Source: Kocuria coralli
GTDB lineage: Bacteria > Actinomycetota > Actinomycetes > Actinomycetales > Micrococcaceae
Length of the DNA stretch: 64,000 nt
Reading direction: 5' to 3'
Assembly: GCF_008831305.1 (NCBI RefSeq)
Contig: NZ_ML708612.1
Span: 1-64,000, forward strand
Shown: piece by piece, positions 35,850-46,393 of the stretch
Numbering within the stretch: position 1 is the first letter of the stretch
How the letters are laid out: the number at the start of each line of letters is the position of its first letter
Made by a program: the position numbers and the translations under genes
The notes under the pieces: model-generated
The model's database searches: none
What the model was told of the DNA's origin: nothing
Seen by the model: the letters and a program-made list of their open reading frames with translations, nothing else

Positions 35850-37469
35850 ATGAGTTCCCTATCCGTCATTCTCACGGGTGCTGCCCGCGAAGCCGCTGAC
35901 CGTCACGTTCCCGACCTCGTCGCCGAGAAGTTCGCCTCGCGCCTGTTCGCCAAGGACCACACCCTGTGGGGCCCGGCGGCCGAGGACGAGGCCTCCAAGC
36001 GCCTGGGCTGGGTGGACACCGCCGAGGCCTCCCGCCAGCTCGTACCGCAGATCAACGAACTGCGCGAGGCCTTCGCCGCCGAGGGCGTCGACCGTTTCGT
36101 CCTGGCCGGCATGGGCGGCTCGTCCCTCGCCCCTGAAGTGGTGACCAAGACCGCCGGCGTCGAGCTGTTCGTGCTGGACTCCACGGATCCGGTCATGGTG
36201 CAGGCCGCGCTGTCCCAGGACATCGCCCGCACCGCCGCGATCATCTCCTCCAAGTCCGGTTCGACCGTGGAGACGGACTCGGCGCGACGCGCTTTCGAGA
36301 AGGCCTTCAACGACGCCGGCATCGACGCCGCCCGTCGCATGGTGGTCGTCACCGATCCGGGCTCCCCGTTCGATCAGTCCTCGCGCGAGGCGGGCTACCG
36401 GGCGGTCTTCACCGCGGATCCGACCGTGGGCGGCCGTTTCTCGGCGATGACCGCGTTCGGCCTGGTGCCCTCCGGGCTGGCGGGCGTCAACCTGGACACC
36501 CTGCTGGACGAGGTGGACGAGGCCGCGGAGGTGCTCCGGGAGGACGATTCCGACAACCTCGGGCTGCTCCTGGGCGCTGCCATGGGCGGCACCTCTCCCC
36601 TGCGGGACAAGCTGCTGATCCAGGACGTGGGCTCGGGCATCGTCGGCTTCGCCGACTGGGCCGAGCAGCTCATCGCGGAGTCCACCGGCAAGGACGGCAC
36701 CGGCGTCCTGCCGGTCGTCGTCGCCGTCGACGTCCCGGAGCTCGAGGAGCCCCTGGCCTCCGATGTGCTGCCCGCCTTCCTGATCCCGCCGGAGACGGAC
36801 ACCTTCTCCGCGGAGGACGCCGTGGCCGTCGCCGGGTCCCTGGGCGGGCAGATGCTCCTGTGGGAGGTGGCCACCTCCGTGGCCGGACGCCTGCTGGGCA
36901 TCAATCCGTTCGATCAGCCGGACGTCGAGTCCGCGAAGTCCGCCACGCGCGCGGTGCTGGAGAACAAGCCCGAGCCCACCCCGGCGGTCCTGACCGACGG
37001 CTCCGTGGAGATCCGCGGCGGTACCGAACTGCTCGGCGGGGCGCAGAACCTCACGGCCGCCGTCGAGGCGCTGCTCGAGCAGCTGCCCGCCGACGGCTAT
37101 GTGGCGATCCAGGCCTACTTCGACCGGCTGACCTGGACCGAGCTTGAGGCCTCTCGGCCGCTGCTGGCCGAGATCACCCGTCGGCCGGCCACGTTCGGCT
37201 GGGGCCCGCGCTTCCTGCACTCGACCGGGCAGTTCCACAAGGGCGGTCCGGGCGTCGGCGTGTTCCTGCAGATCACCGCCGACTCCGATACGGACCTCGA
37301 GATCCCCGGCATCCCGTTCACCTTCGGCGAGCTGATCTCGGCCCAGGCCGACGGCGACGCGCAGGTGCTCGAGGAGCACGATCGTCCCGTGCTGCGGCTG
37401 CGGCTGACCGACCGCGAGACCGGCGTGTCCCAGATCCTGGACGTGCTGCACGCGCTGGCCCAGCGCTGA
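35850..37469 (+). CDS. pgi: Glucose-6-phosphate isomerase
   Basis: Interconverts glucose 6-phosphate and fructose 6-phosphate, linking glycolysis to this operon. 539 residues with two SIS domains. Visible motifs are AGMGGSSLAPEV, SSKSGSTVET (sugar-phosphate site), GGRFSAMTAFGLVPSGLAG and HSTGQFHKGGPGVG. The ATG at 35850 follows AGAGAGGACATC. It lies in the usual place between tal and zwf. Confidence 0.95.
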   Translation: MSSLSVILTGAAREAADRHVPDLVAEKFASRLFAKDHTLWGPAAEDEASKRLGWVDTAEASRQLVPQINELREAFAAEGVDRFVLAGMGGSSLAPEVVTKTAGVELFVLDSTDPVMVQAALSQDIARTAAIISSKSGSTVETDSARRAFEKAFNDAGIDAARRMVVVTDPGSPFDQSSREAGYRAVFTADPTVGGRFSAMTAFGLVPSGLAGVNLDTLLDEVDEAAEVLREDDSDNLGLLLGAAMGGTSPLRDKLLIQDVGSGIVGFADWAEQLIAESTGKDGTGVLPVVVAVDVPELEEPLASDVLPAFLIPPETDTFSAEDAVAVAGSLGGQMLLWEVATSVAGRLLGINPFDQPDVESAKSATRAVLENKPEPTPAVLTDGSVEIRGGTELLGGAQNLTAAVEALLEQLPADGYVAIQAYFDRLTWTELEASRPLLAEITRRPATFGWGPRFLHSTGQFHKGGPGVGVFLQITADSDTDLEIPGIPFTFGELISAQADGDAQVLEEHDRPVLRLRLTDRETGVSQILDVLHALAQR

Positions 37470-37480
37470 ACGTGAGGAGT

Positions 37481-37518
37481 ATCGCGCCGGCGGTCCCACA
37501 CCGGACCGCCGGCGCGAT
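37481..37518 (+). terminator. Hairpin after pgi
   Basis: 16-bp perfect arms (37481-37496 and 37503-37518) with a 6-nt loop, 12 bp past the pgi stop. It may attenuate transcription into zwf, which has its own TAGGAT -10 at 37532-37537. Confidence 0.7.
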
Positions 37519-37610
37519 ACCGCGATGGCCCTAGGATGATTTCCCGCGGCGTCATGGACGCGCCAGGCGCCGCGGAAGAACCGGTCTACGCCCTGACCAA
37601 GAGGAGTTAC

Positions 37611-39152
37611 GTGCCTACCTCGAATGCGCACAGCAACCCGTTGCGAGACGCTCGCGACAAGCGACTCGTCCGCGTCGCCGCCCCTTCCGCCCTCGTCCTG
37701 TTCGGTGTCACCGGCGACCTGGCCCGCAAGAAGCTCCTTCCGGCCATGTACGACCTGGTGAACAGGGGGCTGCTGCCGCCGTCGTTCTCCCTGGTGGGAT
37801 TCGGCCGGCGACCCTGGAGCCACGAGGACTTCCAGAGGTACGTCCGGGAGGCCGTGGAGGCCCACGCTCGCACGGAGTTCCAGGAGGTCGTCTGGCAGCA
37901 GTTCTCGGCGGGGCTGCGCTTCGTCCAGGGCGAGTTCGATGACACGGAGGCCTACCGCCGGCTCCAGGAGGTGCTGACCGAGCTCGACCGTGAACGCGGC
38001 ACCAGCGGCAACCACGCGTTCTACCTCTCGATCCCGCCCAAGGCCTTCGAGGTCGTGTGCCACCAGCTCGCCGAGAACGGCCTGGCGGACCACGAGGACG
38101 CCTCCGGCTGGCGCCGGGTGGTCATCGAGAAGCCGTTCGGGCACAACCTGCAGTCCGCCCAGGAGCTCAACGAGATCGTCGAGTCCGTGTTCTCCCGGGA
38201 CGCCATCTTCCGGATCGACCACTATCTGGGCAAGGAGACGGTCCAGAACATCCTGGCACTGCGCTTCGCCAACACGATGTTCTCCCCGCTGTGGAGCGCC
38301 AACTACGTGGACCACGTGCAGATCACCATGGCGGAGGACATCGGGATCGGCTCCCGCGCCGGCTACTACGACGGCGTCGGCGCCGCCCGCGACGTCATCC
38401 AGAACCACCTGCTCCAGCTGCTGGCGCTGACCGCCATGGAGGAGCCGTTCGACTTCTCGGCCCGCGCCCTGCGCTCCGAGAAGGCCAAGGTCCTCGGTGC
38501 GGTGCGCCTGCCCGAGGACCTCGGGGAGGCCTCCGCGCTGGGCCAGTACCGCGGCGGCCTGCAGGGCGGCGAAGAGGTGAGGTCCTTCTTCGAGGAGGAC
38601 GACATCCCCGCCGACTCCCGCACCGAGACCTTCGCGGCGCTGCGCCTGGAGGTCTACAACCGCCGCTGGGCGGGGGTCCCGTTCTACCTGCGCGCCGGAA
38701 AGCGGCTCGGCCGCCGGGTGACCGAGATCGCGGTGATCTTCAAGCACAGCCCGGACCGGCTCTTCGCCTCCCACGACACGGAGGAGTTCGGCAACAACGC
38801 GATCGTGATCAGGATCCAGCCGGACGAGGGCGTGACCATGAGGTTCGCCTCCAAGGTGCCCGGCACCCAGGCCGAGATCCGCGACGTGACCATGGACTTC
38901 GGCTACGGCCACGCTTTCACGGAGTCCTCCCCCGAGGCCTACGAACGGCTGATCCTGGACGTGCTGCTGGGCGAGCCCCCGCTGTTCCCGCACCACGAGG
39001 AGGTCGAGCTGTCCTGGCGGATCCTGGACCCCTTCGAGGAGTACTGGGCTGCCAACTCGGTTCGGCCCGAGGGCTACGACCCCGGCTCCTGGGGCCCCGC
39101 ATCGGCTGACCGACTGATGGAACGTGACGGAAGGACGTGGCGCCGCCCATGA
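37611..39152 (+). CDS. zwf: Glucose-6-phosphate 1-dehydrogenase
   Basis: First oxidative step of the pentose phosphate pathway, producing NADPH. About 513 residues from the GTG at 37611, which has GAGGAG 4 nt upstream; the frame is open to 37536 but that part is not conserved. The nucleotide site is LFGVTGDLARKKL, the active site RIDHYLGKE, followed by VQNILALRFAN and FYLRAGKRLGRRVTEIAV. The stop overlaps opcA (ATGA). Confidence 0.97.
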   Translation: MPTSNAHSNPLRDARDKRLVRVAAPSALVLFGVTGDLARKKLLPAMYDLVNRGLLPPSFSLVGFGRRPWSHEDFQRYVREAVEAHARTEFQEVVWQQFSAGLRFVQGEFDDTEAYRRLQEVLTELDRERGTSGNHAFYLSIPPKAFEVVCHQLAENGLADHEDASGWRRVVIEKPFGHNLQSAQELNEIVESVFSRDAIFRIDHYLGKETVQNILALRFANTMFSPLWSANYVDHVQITMAEDIGIGSRAGYYDGVGAARDVIQNHLLQLLALTAMEEPFDFSARALRSEKAKVLGAVRLPEDLGEASALGQYRGGLQGGEEVRSFFEEDDIPADSRTETFAALRLEVYNRRWAGVPFYLRAGKRLGRRVTEIAVIFKHSPDRLFASHDTEEFGNNAIVIRIQPDEGVTMRFASKVPGTQAEIRDVTMDFGYGHAFTESSPEAYERLILDVLLGEPPLFPHHEEVELSWRILDPFEEYWAANSVRPEGYDPGSWGPASADRLMERDGRTWRRP

Positions 39153-40222
39153 TCGTGACCCTGGAAAACACCACCAGCTCTGCCATCGACAAGCAACTGC
39201 ACCGCCTCCGCGACGAGGGGGGCGTGGTTACCCTGGGCCGGGTCCTCACCCTGGTGATCCTGGCCGAGGGCGGCCACTCGGAGCGCGCTCTCGATGCCGC
39301 CATCCTGGCCTCGCACGAGCATCCGTGCCGCATCATCATGCACGTCGCCCACTCGGCGTCCGAGGACACCCGTCTGGACGCGCAGCTGCGCATCGGCGGC
39401 GACGCCGGAGCCTCCGAGGTCGTGATCCTCCACGGGTACGGGAAGCTAGCGGAGCCCTCCGAGATGCTCGTCTCGGCCCTGCTGCTGCCGGACGCCCCGA
39501 TCGTCGCCTGGTGGCCGCACCGGGTGCCCGACAAGCCCTCGGACTCTTCGATCGGCAAGATCGCCCATCGGCGGATCACCGATTCCTCCAACGCGGACGA
39601 CGTCTGCGCGGCCCTGAGCCACCTGGCGGAGCAGTACGACCCCGGGGACACGGACCTCTCCTGGACCCGCCTGACGAACTGGCGGGTGCAGCTGGCCGCC
39701 GCACTGGACCAGGCGCAGCCGGCTCCGGTGACCGAGATCGTCGTGACCGGGGCGTCGGACTCGTCCCGCGTGCACCTGCTGGGCGCCTGGCTGGGCGGCC
39801 GCCTCGACGCGCCGGTGCGGTTCGTCCATCCCGAGCAGAGCCACCACGGCCTGGACAGCGTGCGCCTGGTCCGGGGCGACGCCGGTGACATCGTCCTGGA
39901 CCGGCCGGGCAACTCCCTGGCCACGCTCACCCAGCCCGATCAGCCCGACCAGCAGGTCGCGATCCCCCACCGGGAGCTGAGCGCCTGCCTGGCCGAGGAG
40001 CTGCGTCAGATGGACGCCGACGAGGTCTACGGCGAGGTCCTGGCATCCTCCGTCCACGTGCTGCCCTGCGGCAGGTGCGGCGAGGGGGTCGAGGCCGGTG
40101 AGACCGATGAACCCGAGACCGTGGAAACTGAAGCCGTAGAAGCCGAGACGACGGAACCGGAGGCGCACGAGTCCGCCCCCGCCGGCCAGGATGACGACAC
40201 CGTAACGGAGGAGACCGCATGA
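39149..40222 (+). CDS. opcA: Glucose-6-phosphate dehydrogenase assembly protein OpcA
   Basis: Needed for active Zwf in actinobacteria and cyanobacteria. 357 residues from the ATG at 39149, overlapping the zwf stop; a GTG at 39137 is in frame. Recognisable segments are ASHEHPCRIIMHV, APIVAWWPHRVPDKP and a C-terminal LPCGRCGEG. Unusually, the last ~45 residues are an acidic low-complexity tail (ETDEPETVETEAVEAETTEP). The stop overlaps pgl. Confidence 0.92.
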   Translation: MIVTLENTTSSAIDKQLHRLRDEGGVVTLGRVLTLVILAEGGHSERALDAAILASHEHPCRIIMHVAHSASEDTRLDAQLRIGGDAGASEVVILHGYGKLAEPSEMLVSALLLPDAPIVAWWPHRVPDKPSDSSIGKIAHRRITDSSNADDVCAALSHLAEQYDPGDTDLSWTRLTNWRVQLAAALDQAQPAPVTEIVVTGASDSSRVHLLGAWLGGRLDAPVRFVHPEQSHHGLDSVRLVRGDAGDIVLDRPGNSLATLTQPDQPDQQVAIPHRELSACLAEELRQMDADEVYGEVLASSVHVLPCGRCGEGVEAGETDEPETVETEAVEAETTEPEAHESAPAGQDDDTVTEETA

Positions 40223-41004
40223 CACCGTTGGTGGAGACCGAGTCGACGAAGGACCTGCTGGCCGAGCGGATCGCCGCGCGGGTCAACGAGGTCCTCGTAG
40301 AAGCCCAGCAGCAGCGGGGACGCGCGTCGATCGCCCTCACGGGCGGGTCGATGGGGATCGCCGTCGTCGCCGCCCTCGCGGCCTCGACCAGGACCGGTGA
40401 ATTCGTCCCCGACTGGAGCAGGGTGGACCTATGGTGGTCCGACGAGCGGTTCCTGCCCGACGGCGACCTCGAGCGCAACGCCCAGCAGGCGGCCGATGTC
40501 TCGGACCGGTTCGCGCTGCTGGTCAACCTGCCGCCCGAGAATGTTCACGTCATGGGCGACTCGGACCGGTTCAACACGCCGGAGGAGGCCGCGGAGGACT
40601 ACATCGCGGAACTCCGGGCGGCCGCCCGGGCCGAGAACGCCGAGGGAGACTTCCCGACCTTCGACGTCGCGCTCCTGGGCATGGGCCCCGACGGGCATGT
40701 GGCCTCGATCTTCCCCGGCCGGGAGGAGACGCAGATCGAGGAGCCCACGATCATCGCCGTGCGCGACTCCCCCAAGCCCCCTCCCCTGCGCGTGTCCATG
40801 ACCCTGCCGCTGATCTCCACCGCCAACCACGTGTGGTACGTCGTGGCCGGCGCGGAGAAGGCCGAGGCCGCCGGACGCCTGCTGAAGGGCACTCCGGCCC
40901 TCGAGACGCCCGCGTGCGGAGTGAGCGGACGGATCTCGACGGTCCTGTTCGCCACACCGGACGCCGTCCCGGCCCAGGACGACGAAACCCCAACCCCTAA
41001 CTAA
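40219..41004 (+). CDS. pgl: 6-phosphogluconolactonase
   Basis: Hydrolyses the lactone made by Zwf. 261 residues of the SugarP_isomerase fold: ALTGGSMGIAVVAAL, WWSDERFLPDGDLERNA, ALLGMGPDGHVASIFPG and a C-terminal KGTPALETPACGVSG. It is last in the operon and coupled to opcA by ATGA. Cytosolic. Confidence 0.93.
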   Translation: MTPLVETESTKDLLAERIAARVNEVLVEAQQQRGRASIALTGGSMGIAVVAALAASTRTGEFVPDWSRVDLWWSDERFLPDGDLERNAQQAADVSDRFALLVNLPPENVHVMGDSDRFNTPEEAAEDYIAELRAAARAENAEGDFPTFDVALLGMGPDGHVASIFPGREETQIEEPTIIAVRDSPKPPPLRVSMTLPLISTANHVWYVVAGAEKAEAAGRLLKGTPALETPACGVSGRISTVLFATPDAVPAQDDETPTPN

Positions 41005-41036
41005 CCCCTACCCTCCCTCCCCCCTCCTCCCCCCAT

Positions 41037-41097
41037 GCCGAGTGTCCGATTACGTACCGGAAAACGCTGAAAATCGGTACGCAATCGGACACTCGGC
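41037..41097. repeat. Palindromic element 3 of the CCGAGT family
   Basis: 23-bp arms (41037-41059 and 41075-41097) with one mismatch and a 15-nt A-rich loop. The ends GCCGAGTG and CACTCGGC match elements 1 and 2, while the inner part is different. It stands 32 bp after pgl between a pyrimidine-only and a purine-rich tract. Confidence 0.8.
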
Positions 41098-41114
41098 GGG
41101 GGGGGGGAAGAGAG

Positions 41115-41156
41115 AAGGGTGGGGGGCGGATCCTTAAGGATCCGCCCCCCACCCTT
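41115..41156. terminator. Loop-free 42-bp palindrome, secG/pgl terminator
   Basis: Perfect 21-bp arms without spacer, centred on TCCTTAAGGA, running AAGGGTGGGGGGCGGATCCT into its complement. It lies 18 bp downstream of the secG stop and also faces pgl, so it can act in both directions. Confidence 0.8.
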
Positions 41157-41174
41157 TCGGAAGGTCGCGTTCGC

Positions 41175-41435
41175 TCAGGCGCCCGTCGCGGTGCTGACGA
41201 ACCGCATGGTCAGCGCGAAGCCGACGATGCAGACCGCCCACACGATGATCACCGTGGTGGTCAGGCGGATCAGGTTCTTCTGCGCGACGCCGGAGGTGTT
41301 CAGCGACTGAGTCATGCCGCCGCCGAACATATCGGACAGGCCGCCGCCCTTGCCCTTGTTGAGCAGGACGAGCACGATCGCCAGCAGGCTCGTGATCACG
41401 ATGACGGCCAGCAGGATGTCTTGCAGGATCTCCAT
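41175..41435 (-). CDS. secG: Preprotein translocase subunit SecG
   Basis: 86 residues with two membrane helices (DILLAVIVITSLLAIVLVLL and IVWAVCIVGFALTM) joined by the conserved loop KGKGGGLSDMFGGG. It assists SecYE in protein export. Last of gap-pgk-tpiA-secG, the common actinobacterial order. Confidence 0.95.
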   Translation of the reverse strand: MEILQDILLAVIVITSLLAIVLVLLNKGKGGGLSDMFGGGMTQSLNTSGVAQKNLIRLTTTVIIVWAVCIVGFALTMRFVSTATGA

Positions 41436-41513
41436 GGTTCATTCCTTAAGGCCACGGGCCTCTAGGTCGCGGGACGTGCCGAGGTCAGCTCCGGCACCGA
41501 CGGATCGGATGGA

Positions 41514-42329
41514 TCAGTCGGTCACCAGGTGCTGTTCGAACTTCGCAATGTTAGCAAACTCCTCGGCGTCGAGGCTGGCGCCACCCACCAGGGCGCCGTC
41601 GACGTCCTTGCCCTTGAGGATCGAGCCGACGTTGCCGGACTTGACCGATCCGCCGTAGAGGATGCGGGTCGCGGCGGCGGTCTCGGAGTCGTAGAGATCG
41701 GCGAGATCCTTGCGGATCGCCTCCGCCATCTCCTGCGCGTCCTCCGGACCGGCGACCTCACCGGTGCCGATGGCCCACACGGGCTCGTAGGCCACGACGA
41801 GCCGGGCCACTTCCTCGGCGGAGAGGCCCTTGATGGAACCGCGCAGCTGCTCGAGCGTGTACTGGACGTGCTCGCCCGCCTTGCGGACCTCGAGGCCCTC
41901 GCCCACGCACAGCACCGGGACCAGGTCATGGCGGAACGCCGCGTTGATCTTGGCCAGGCACTGCTCGTCGGTCTCCTGGTGGATGGTGCGCCGCTCGGAG
42001 TGGCCCACCAGCACGTAGGAGCAGCCCAGCTTGTTCAGGAACTCACCGGAGATGTCTCCGGTGTAGGCGCCGGAGTCCTTGTCGGAGAGGTCCTGACCCC
42101 CGTAGACGACCTTGAGCTCATCGCCGTCGACGATGGTCTGGACGGAACGGATGTCGGTGAACGGCGGGAACACCGCGACCTCGACCCGATCGAAGTCGTG
42201 CTTGGCGTCCTGCAGGGTCCATGCCAGCTTCTGGAGCAGGGCCACGCCCTGCTGGTGGTCCATGTTCATCTTCCAGTTGCCCGCGATCAGCGGGGTGCGG
42301 TCGAACTGGCCGTTGGTCTGAGAGGTCAT
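41514..42329 (-). CDS. tpiA: Triosephosphate isomerase
   Basis: Interconverts dihydroxyacetone phosphate and glyceraldehyde 3-phosphate. 271 residues from the ATG at 42329; the frame is open further up but unconserved. Substrate site AGNWKMN, catalytic histidine in VLVGHSERR, catalytic glutamate in [13 protein letters not shown] and phosphate loop [10 protein letters not shown]. It lies 55 bp after pgk. Confidence 0.97.
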   Translation of the reverse strand: MTSQTNGQFDRTPLIAGNWKMNMDHQQGVALLQKLAWTLQDAKHDFDRVEVAVFPPFTDIRSVQTIVDGDELKVVYGGQDLSDKDSGAYTGDISGEFLNKLGCSYVLVGHSERRTIHQETDEQCLAKINAAFRHDLVPVLCVGEGLEVRKAGEHVQYTLEQLRGSIKGLSAEEVARLVVAYEPVWAIGTGEVAGPEDAQEMAEAIRKDLADLYDSETAAATRILYGGSVKSGNVGSILKGKDVDGALVGGASLDAEEFANIAKFEQHLVTD

Positions 42330-42384
42330 GTGCGAACTCCTGGTTCTCGGGTGTCGGGGTCGGAAACGGTCGGTGGAGCGGCGG

Positions 42385-43605
42385 TCAGCCGATGACGGAG
42401 ACGCCGGGCAGGTCCTTGCCCTCGATGAACTCGAGGGAGGCGCCGCCGCCGGTGGAGATGTGGCCGAACTGGTCGTCGGAGAAGCCCAGGGTGCGGACAG
42501 CGGCCGCGGAGTCACCGCCACCGATCACGGACATCCCGGATCCGTTGGCCAGGGCCTCGGCCACGGCCTTGGTGCCGCCGGCGAAGGCCTCCATCTCGAA
42601 CACGCCCACGGGACCGTTCCAGAAGATGGTCTTCGCCTGGGTGATCTCGTCGGCGAAGGCCTTGGCGGAGTCCGGGCCGATATCCAGGCCCAGGCCGGAG
42701 CTGCCGAGCTCGCCGCCTTCGATATCGGAGACGGGACGGACCTCGCTCTTGGCGTCGGCCTTGAACTCCGCGGCGTAGACGATGTCGGTGGGCAGGACGA
42801 TCTCGGTTCCCGCGGAAGGAGCCTTCTCCAGGTAGCCCTTGACGGTGTCGACCTGGTCCTCCTCGACCAGCGAGCTGCCGATGGAGTAGCCCTGGGCCTT
42901 CAGGAAGGTGAAGACCATGCCACCGCCGATCAGGAGTTTGTCGGCCTTGCCGATGAGGTTCTCGATCACGGCCAGCTTGTCCGAGACCTTGGACCCGCCC
43001 ATGACCACGATGAACGGGCGGTCGGGGTTGGAGACGACCTTCGTGAGCACGTCCACCTCGGTCTTGACCAGGTCGCCCAGATAGGCCGGCAGGATCTTGG
43101 CGATGTCGTAGACGGAAGCGTGCTTGCGGTGCACGGCGCCGAAGGCGTCACCCACGAACGCGCCGTTCTCACCGGCCAGGGAGGCCAGCTCCTGGGCGAA
43201 CTCGGTGCGCTCGGCCTCGTCCTTGGAGGTCTCGCGGGGGTCGAAGCGGACGTTCTCCACCACCAGGACCTGTCCGTCCTGCAGGGCGGCCGCCTTGGCC
43301 TGGGCGTCGGGGCCGGTGACGTCAGTGGCCGTGACGACGTCGAGGTTGGAGAGCTCCGCCAGCTTGGCGGCCGCGGGGGCGATGGAGTACTTGGGATTGG
43401 GCTCGCCCTTGGGGCGACCCAGGTGCGCGGTCACGATCACGCGGGCACCGGCCTGCGACAGGGCCTCGATCACGGGAAGGGAGGCACGAACACGGCCGTC
43501 GTCGGTGACGGTGGAGCCATCCAGCGGGACGTTGAGGTCCGAGCGCACCAGAACGGTGCGGCCGGCGACGCCAGCGTTGAGCAAGTCTTCGAGTGACTTA
43601 GCCAT
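42385..43605 (-). CDS. pgk: Phosphoglycerate kinase
   Basis: Makes ATP from 1,3-bisphosphoglycerate. 406 residues. Substrate motif [10 protein letters not shown], conserved [24 protein letters not shown], the nucleotide hinge NGPVGVFE and the C-terminal [12 protein letters not shown] at 43605. Separated from gap by a 256-bp spacer containing a strong hairpin, so it may have its own promoter. Confidence 0.97.
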   Translation of the reverse strand: MAKSLEDLLNAGVAGRTVLVRSDLNVPLDGSTVTDDGRVRASLPVIEALSQAGARVIVTAHLGRPKGEPNPKYSIAPAAAKLAELSNLDVVTATDVTGPDAQAKAAALQDGQVLVVENVRFDPRETSKDEAERTEFAQELASLAGENGAFVGDAFGAVHRKHASVYDIAKILPAYLGDLVKTEVDVLTKVVSNPDRPFIVVMGGSKVSDKLAVIENLIGKADKLLIGGGMVFTFLKAQGYSIGSSLVEEDQVDTVKGYLEKAPSAGTEIVLPTDIVYAAEFKADAKSEVRPVSDIEGGELGSSGLGLDIGPDSAKAFADEITQAKTIFWNGPVGVFEMEAFAGGTKAVAEALANGSGMSVIGGGDSAAAVRTLGFSDDQFGHISTGGGASLEFIEGKDLPGVSVIG

Positions 43606-43743
43606 GGAAGGGATGTCCTTTCAATCGTGGATTCGTGAATCTGGGGAAACGTGAGCTTGGGGCGTGCGGCGGCCGGGCCGCCGGACGGGCCCGCCTGAAG
43701 GCAATCGGTGCGTTCGGCGCACTCCATTGCACTGAGGCGGATA

Positions 43744-43798
43744 CGACTGACGCGCGGGGTGCGCACAGCGGTGCTGCGCGCACCCCGCGCGTCAGTCG
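43744..43798. terminator. Hairpin between gap and pgk
   Basis: Perfect 21-bp arms (43744-43764 and 43778-43798) with a 13-nt loop, 60-120 bp downstream of the gap stop. It probably lowers read-through from gap into pgk. Confidence 0.75.
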
Positions 43799-43861
43799 GA
43801 AGCGCCGGACCTCAGCGCGCCCCGCACGGGTGCGTCTGCCGTGGTCCGGGCCTGCGCGGGA

Positions 43862-45228
<1,367 letters not shown>

Positions 45229-46212
45229 TCACGGGCGGGGCAGCATCTCCTCGGAGACGTTGGCCTCGGTGCCCGGGATGCCCAGTTCCTCGGCCCGCCG
45301 GTCGGCCATCGCGAGCAGCCGGCGGATCCGCCCGGCGATCGCGTCCTTGGTCAGGATGGGGTCCGACAGCCTTCCCAGCTCGTCCAGGCTGGCCTGCTTG
45401 TTGGCCAGCCGCAGCTCCCCGGCGGCCCGCAGGTGCTCGGGCACGTCATCGCCCAGCAGCTCGAGGGCGCGCTCCACCCGGGCGCCGGCGGCCACGGCGG
45501 CCTGGGCCGAGCGGCGGAGATTGGCGTCGTCGAAGTTGGCGAGCCGGTTGGCCGTTGCACGCACCTCTTTGCGCATGCGGCGGTCCTCCCAGGTCAGCAG
45601 GGTCTCGTGGGCGCCCATGCGGGTCAGCAGCGTGGCGATGGCGTCGCCGTCGCGGATCACCACCCGGTCTCCGCCCCGGACCTCGCGCGCCTTGGCCATG
45701 ACGTCGAGGCGGCGCGCGGCGCCCACGAGGGCCAGCGCGGCCTCCGGCCCGGGGCAGGTGAACTCCATGGCGGCCGACCGGCCGGGCTCGGTCAGCGAAC
45801 CGTGGGAGAGGAAGGCGCCGCGGAGCACGGCCTCGGCGTCGCCGATCGAGCCGTTGACGACGATCGGCGGCAGCCCGCGGACAGGGCGTCCGTGCGCATC
45901 CAGCAGGCCGGTTCGGCGGGCGAGGGCCTCCCCCTCGCGCACCACGCGCAGCACGTAGTTGTTGCCCCGTCGAAGTCCCCCGCCGCTGATCACGCCGAGT
46001 TCGCACGTGTGGCCGAACTCCTCCATGATCGTGGCCCGCAGCCTGCGGGCGACCGCCGCGGAGTCGAGTTCGACCTCGACCACGATGCTGCCCGAGACGA
46101 TATGCAACCCGCCGGAGAACCGGAGGACCGTCGAGAGTTCGGCACGGCGCTCAGAGGCCTTCTTGGTCTCCAAACGGGCAAGCTCGTCCTTGACCGATGC
46201 CGTCAGCGACAT
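45229..46212 (-). CDS. whiA: WhiA, sporulation/cell-division transcription factor homologue
   Basis: 327 residues: an N-terminal LAGLIDADG-like domain ([46 protein letters not shown]) and a C-terminal helix-turn-helix ([20 protein letters not shown]). In Streptomyces it controls the division switch; in non-sporulating actinobacteria and firmicutes it is linked to division. It follows yvcK and rapZ in the standard order uvrC-rapZ-yvcK-whiA. Confidence 0.95.
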   Translation of the reverse strand: MSLTASVKDELARLETKKASERRAELSTVLRFSGGLHIVSGSIVVEVELDSAAVARRLRATIMEEFGHTCELGVISGGGLRRGNNYVLRVVREGEALARRTGLLDAHGRPVRGLPPIVVNGSIGDAEAVLRGAFLSHGSLTEPGRSAAMEFTCPGPEAALALVGAARRLDVMAKAREVRGGDRVVIRDGDAIATLLTRMGAHETLLTWEDRRMRKEVRATANRLANFDDANLRRSAQAAVAAGARVERALELLGDDVPEHLRAAGELRLANKQASLDELGRLSDPILTKDAIAGRIRRLLAMADRRAEELGIPGTEANVSEEMLPRP

Positions 46213-46393
46213 CTGCTTCCTTTCCGCAGGGGGTGAAGTGCGCGACCCGCCCGCCGGTCGTCCTCACGGCGTGTCATGGGGGCACCGCACCAGCACCGCT
46301 CCACAGGCGGATCCTCAATAGGGTACCCCTCCCGCAGGAATCCGTGGGGCGGGCCGTGGACCGGAATCCGCGGGCAGTCTCCCGCGGGCGCCG

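Noticed and set aside
32667-38996. Two minus-strand open frames of over 1000 residues opposite tkt, tal, pgi and zwf
   Set aside because: They are antisense shadows produced by strong third-position GC in the real genes, and are rich in G, R, V and Q with no domain pattern.
46368-46387. Hairpin between whiA and yvcK
   Set aside because: 7-bp arms in GC-rich DNA are expected by chance.
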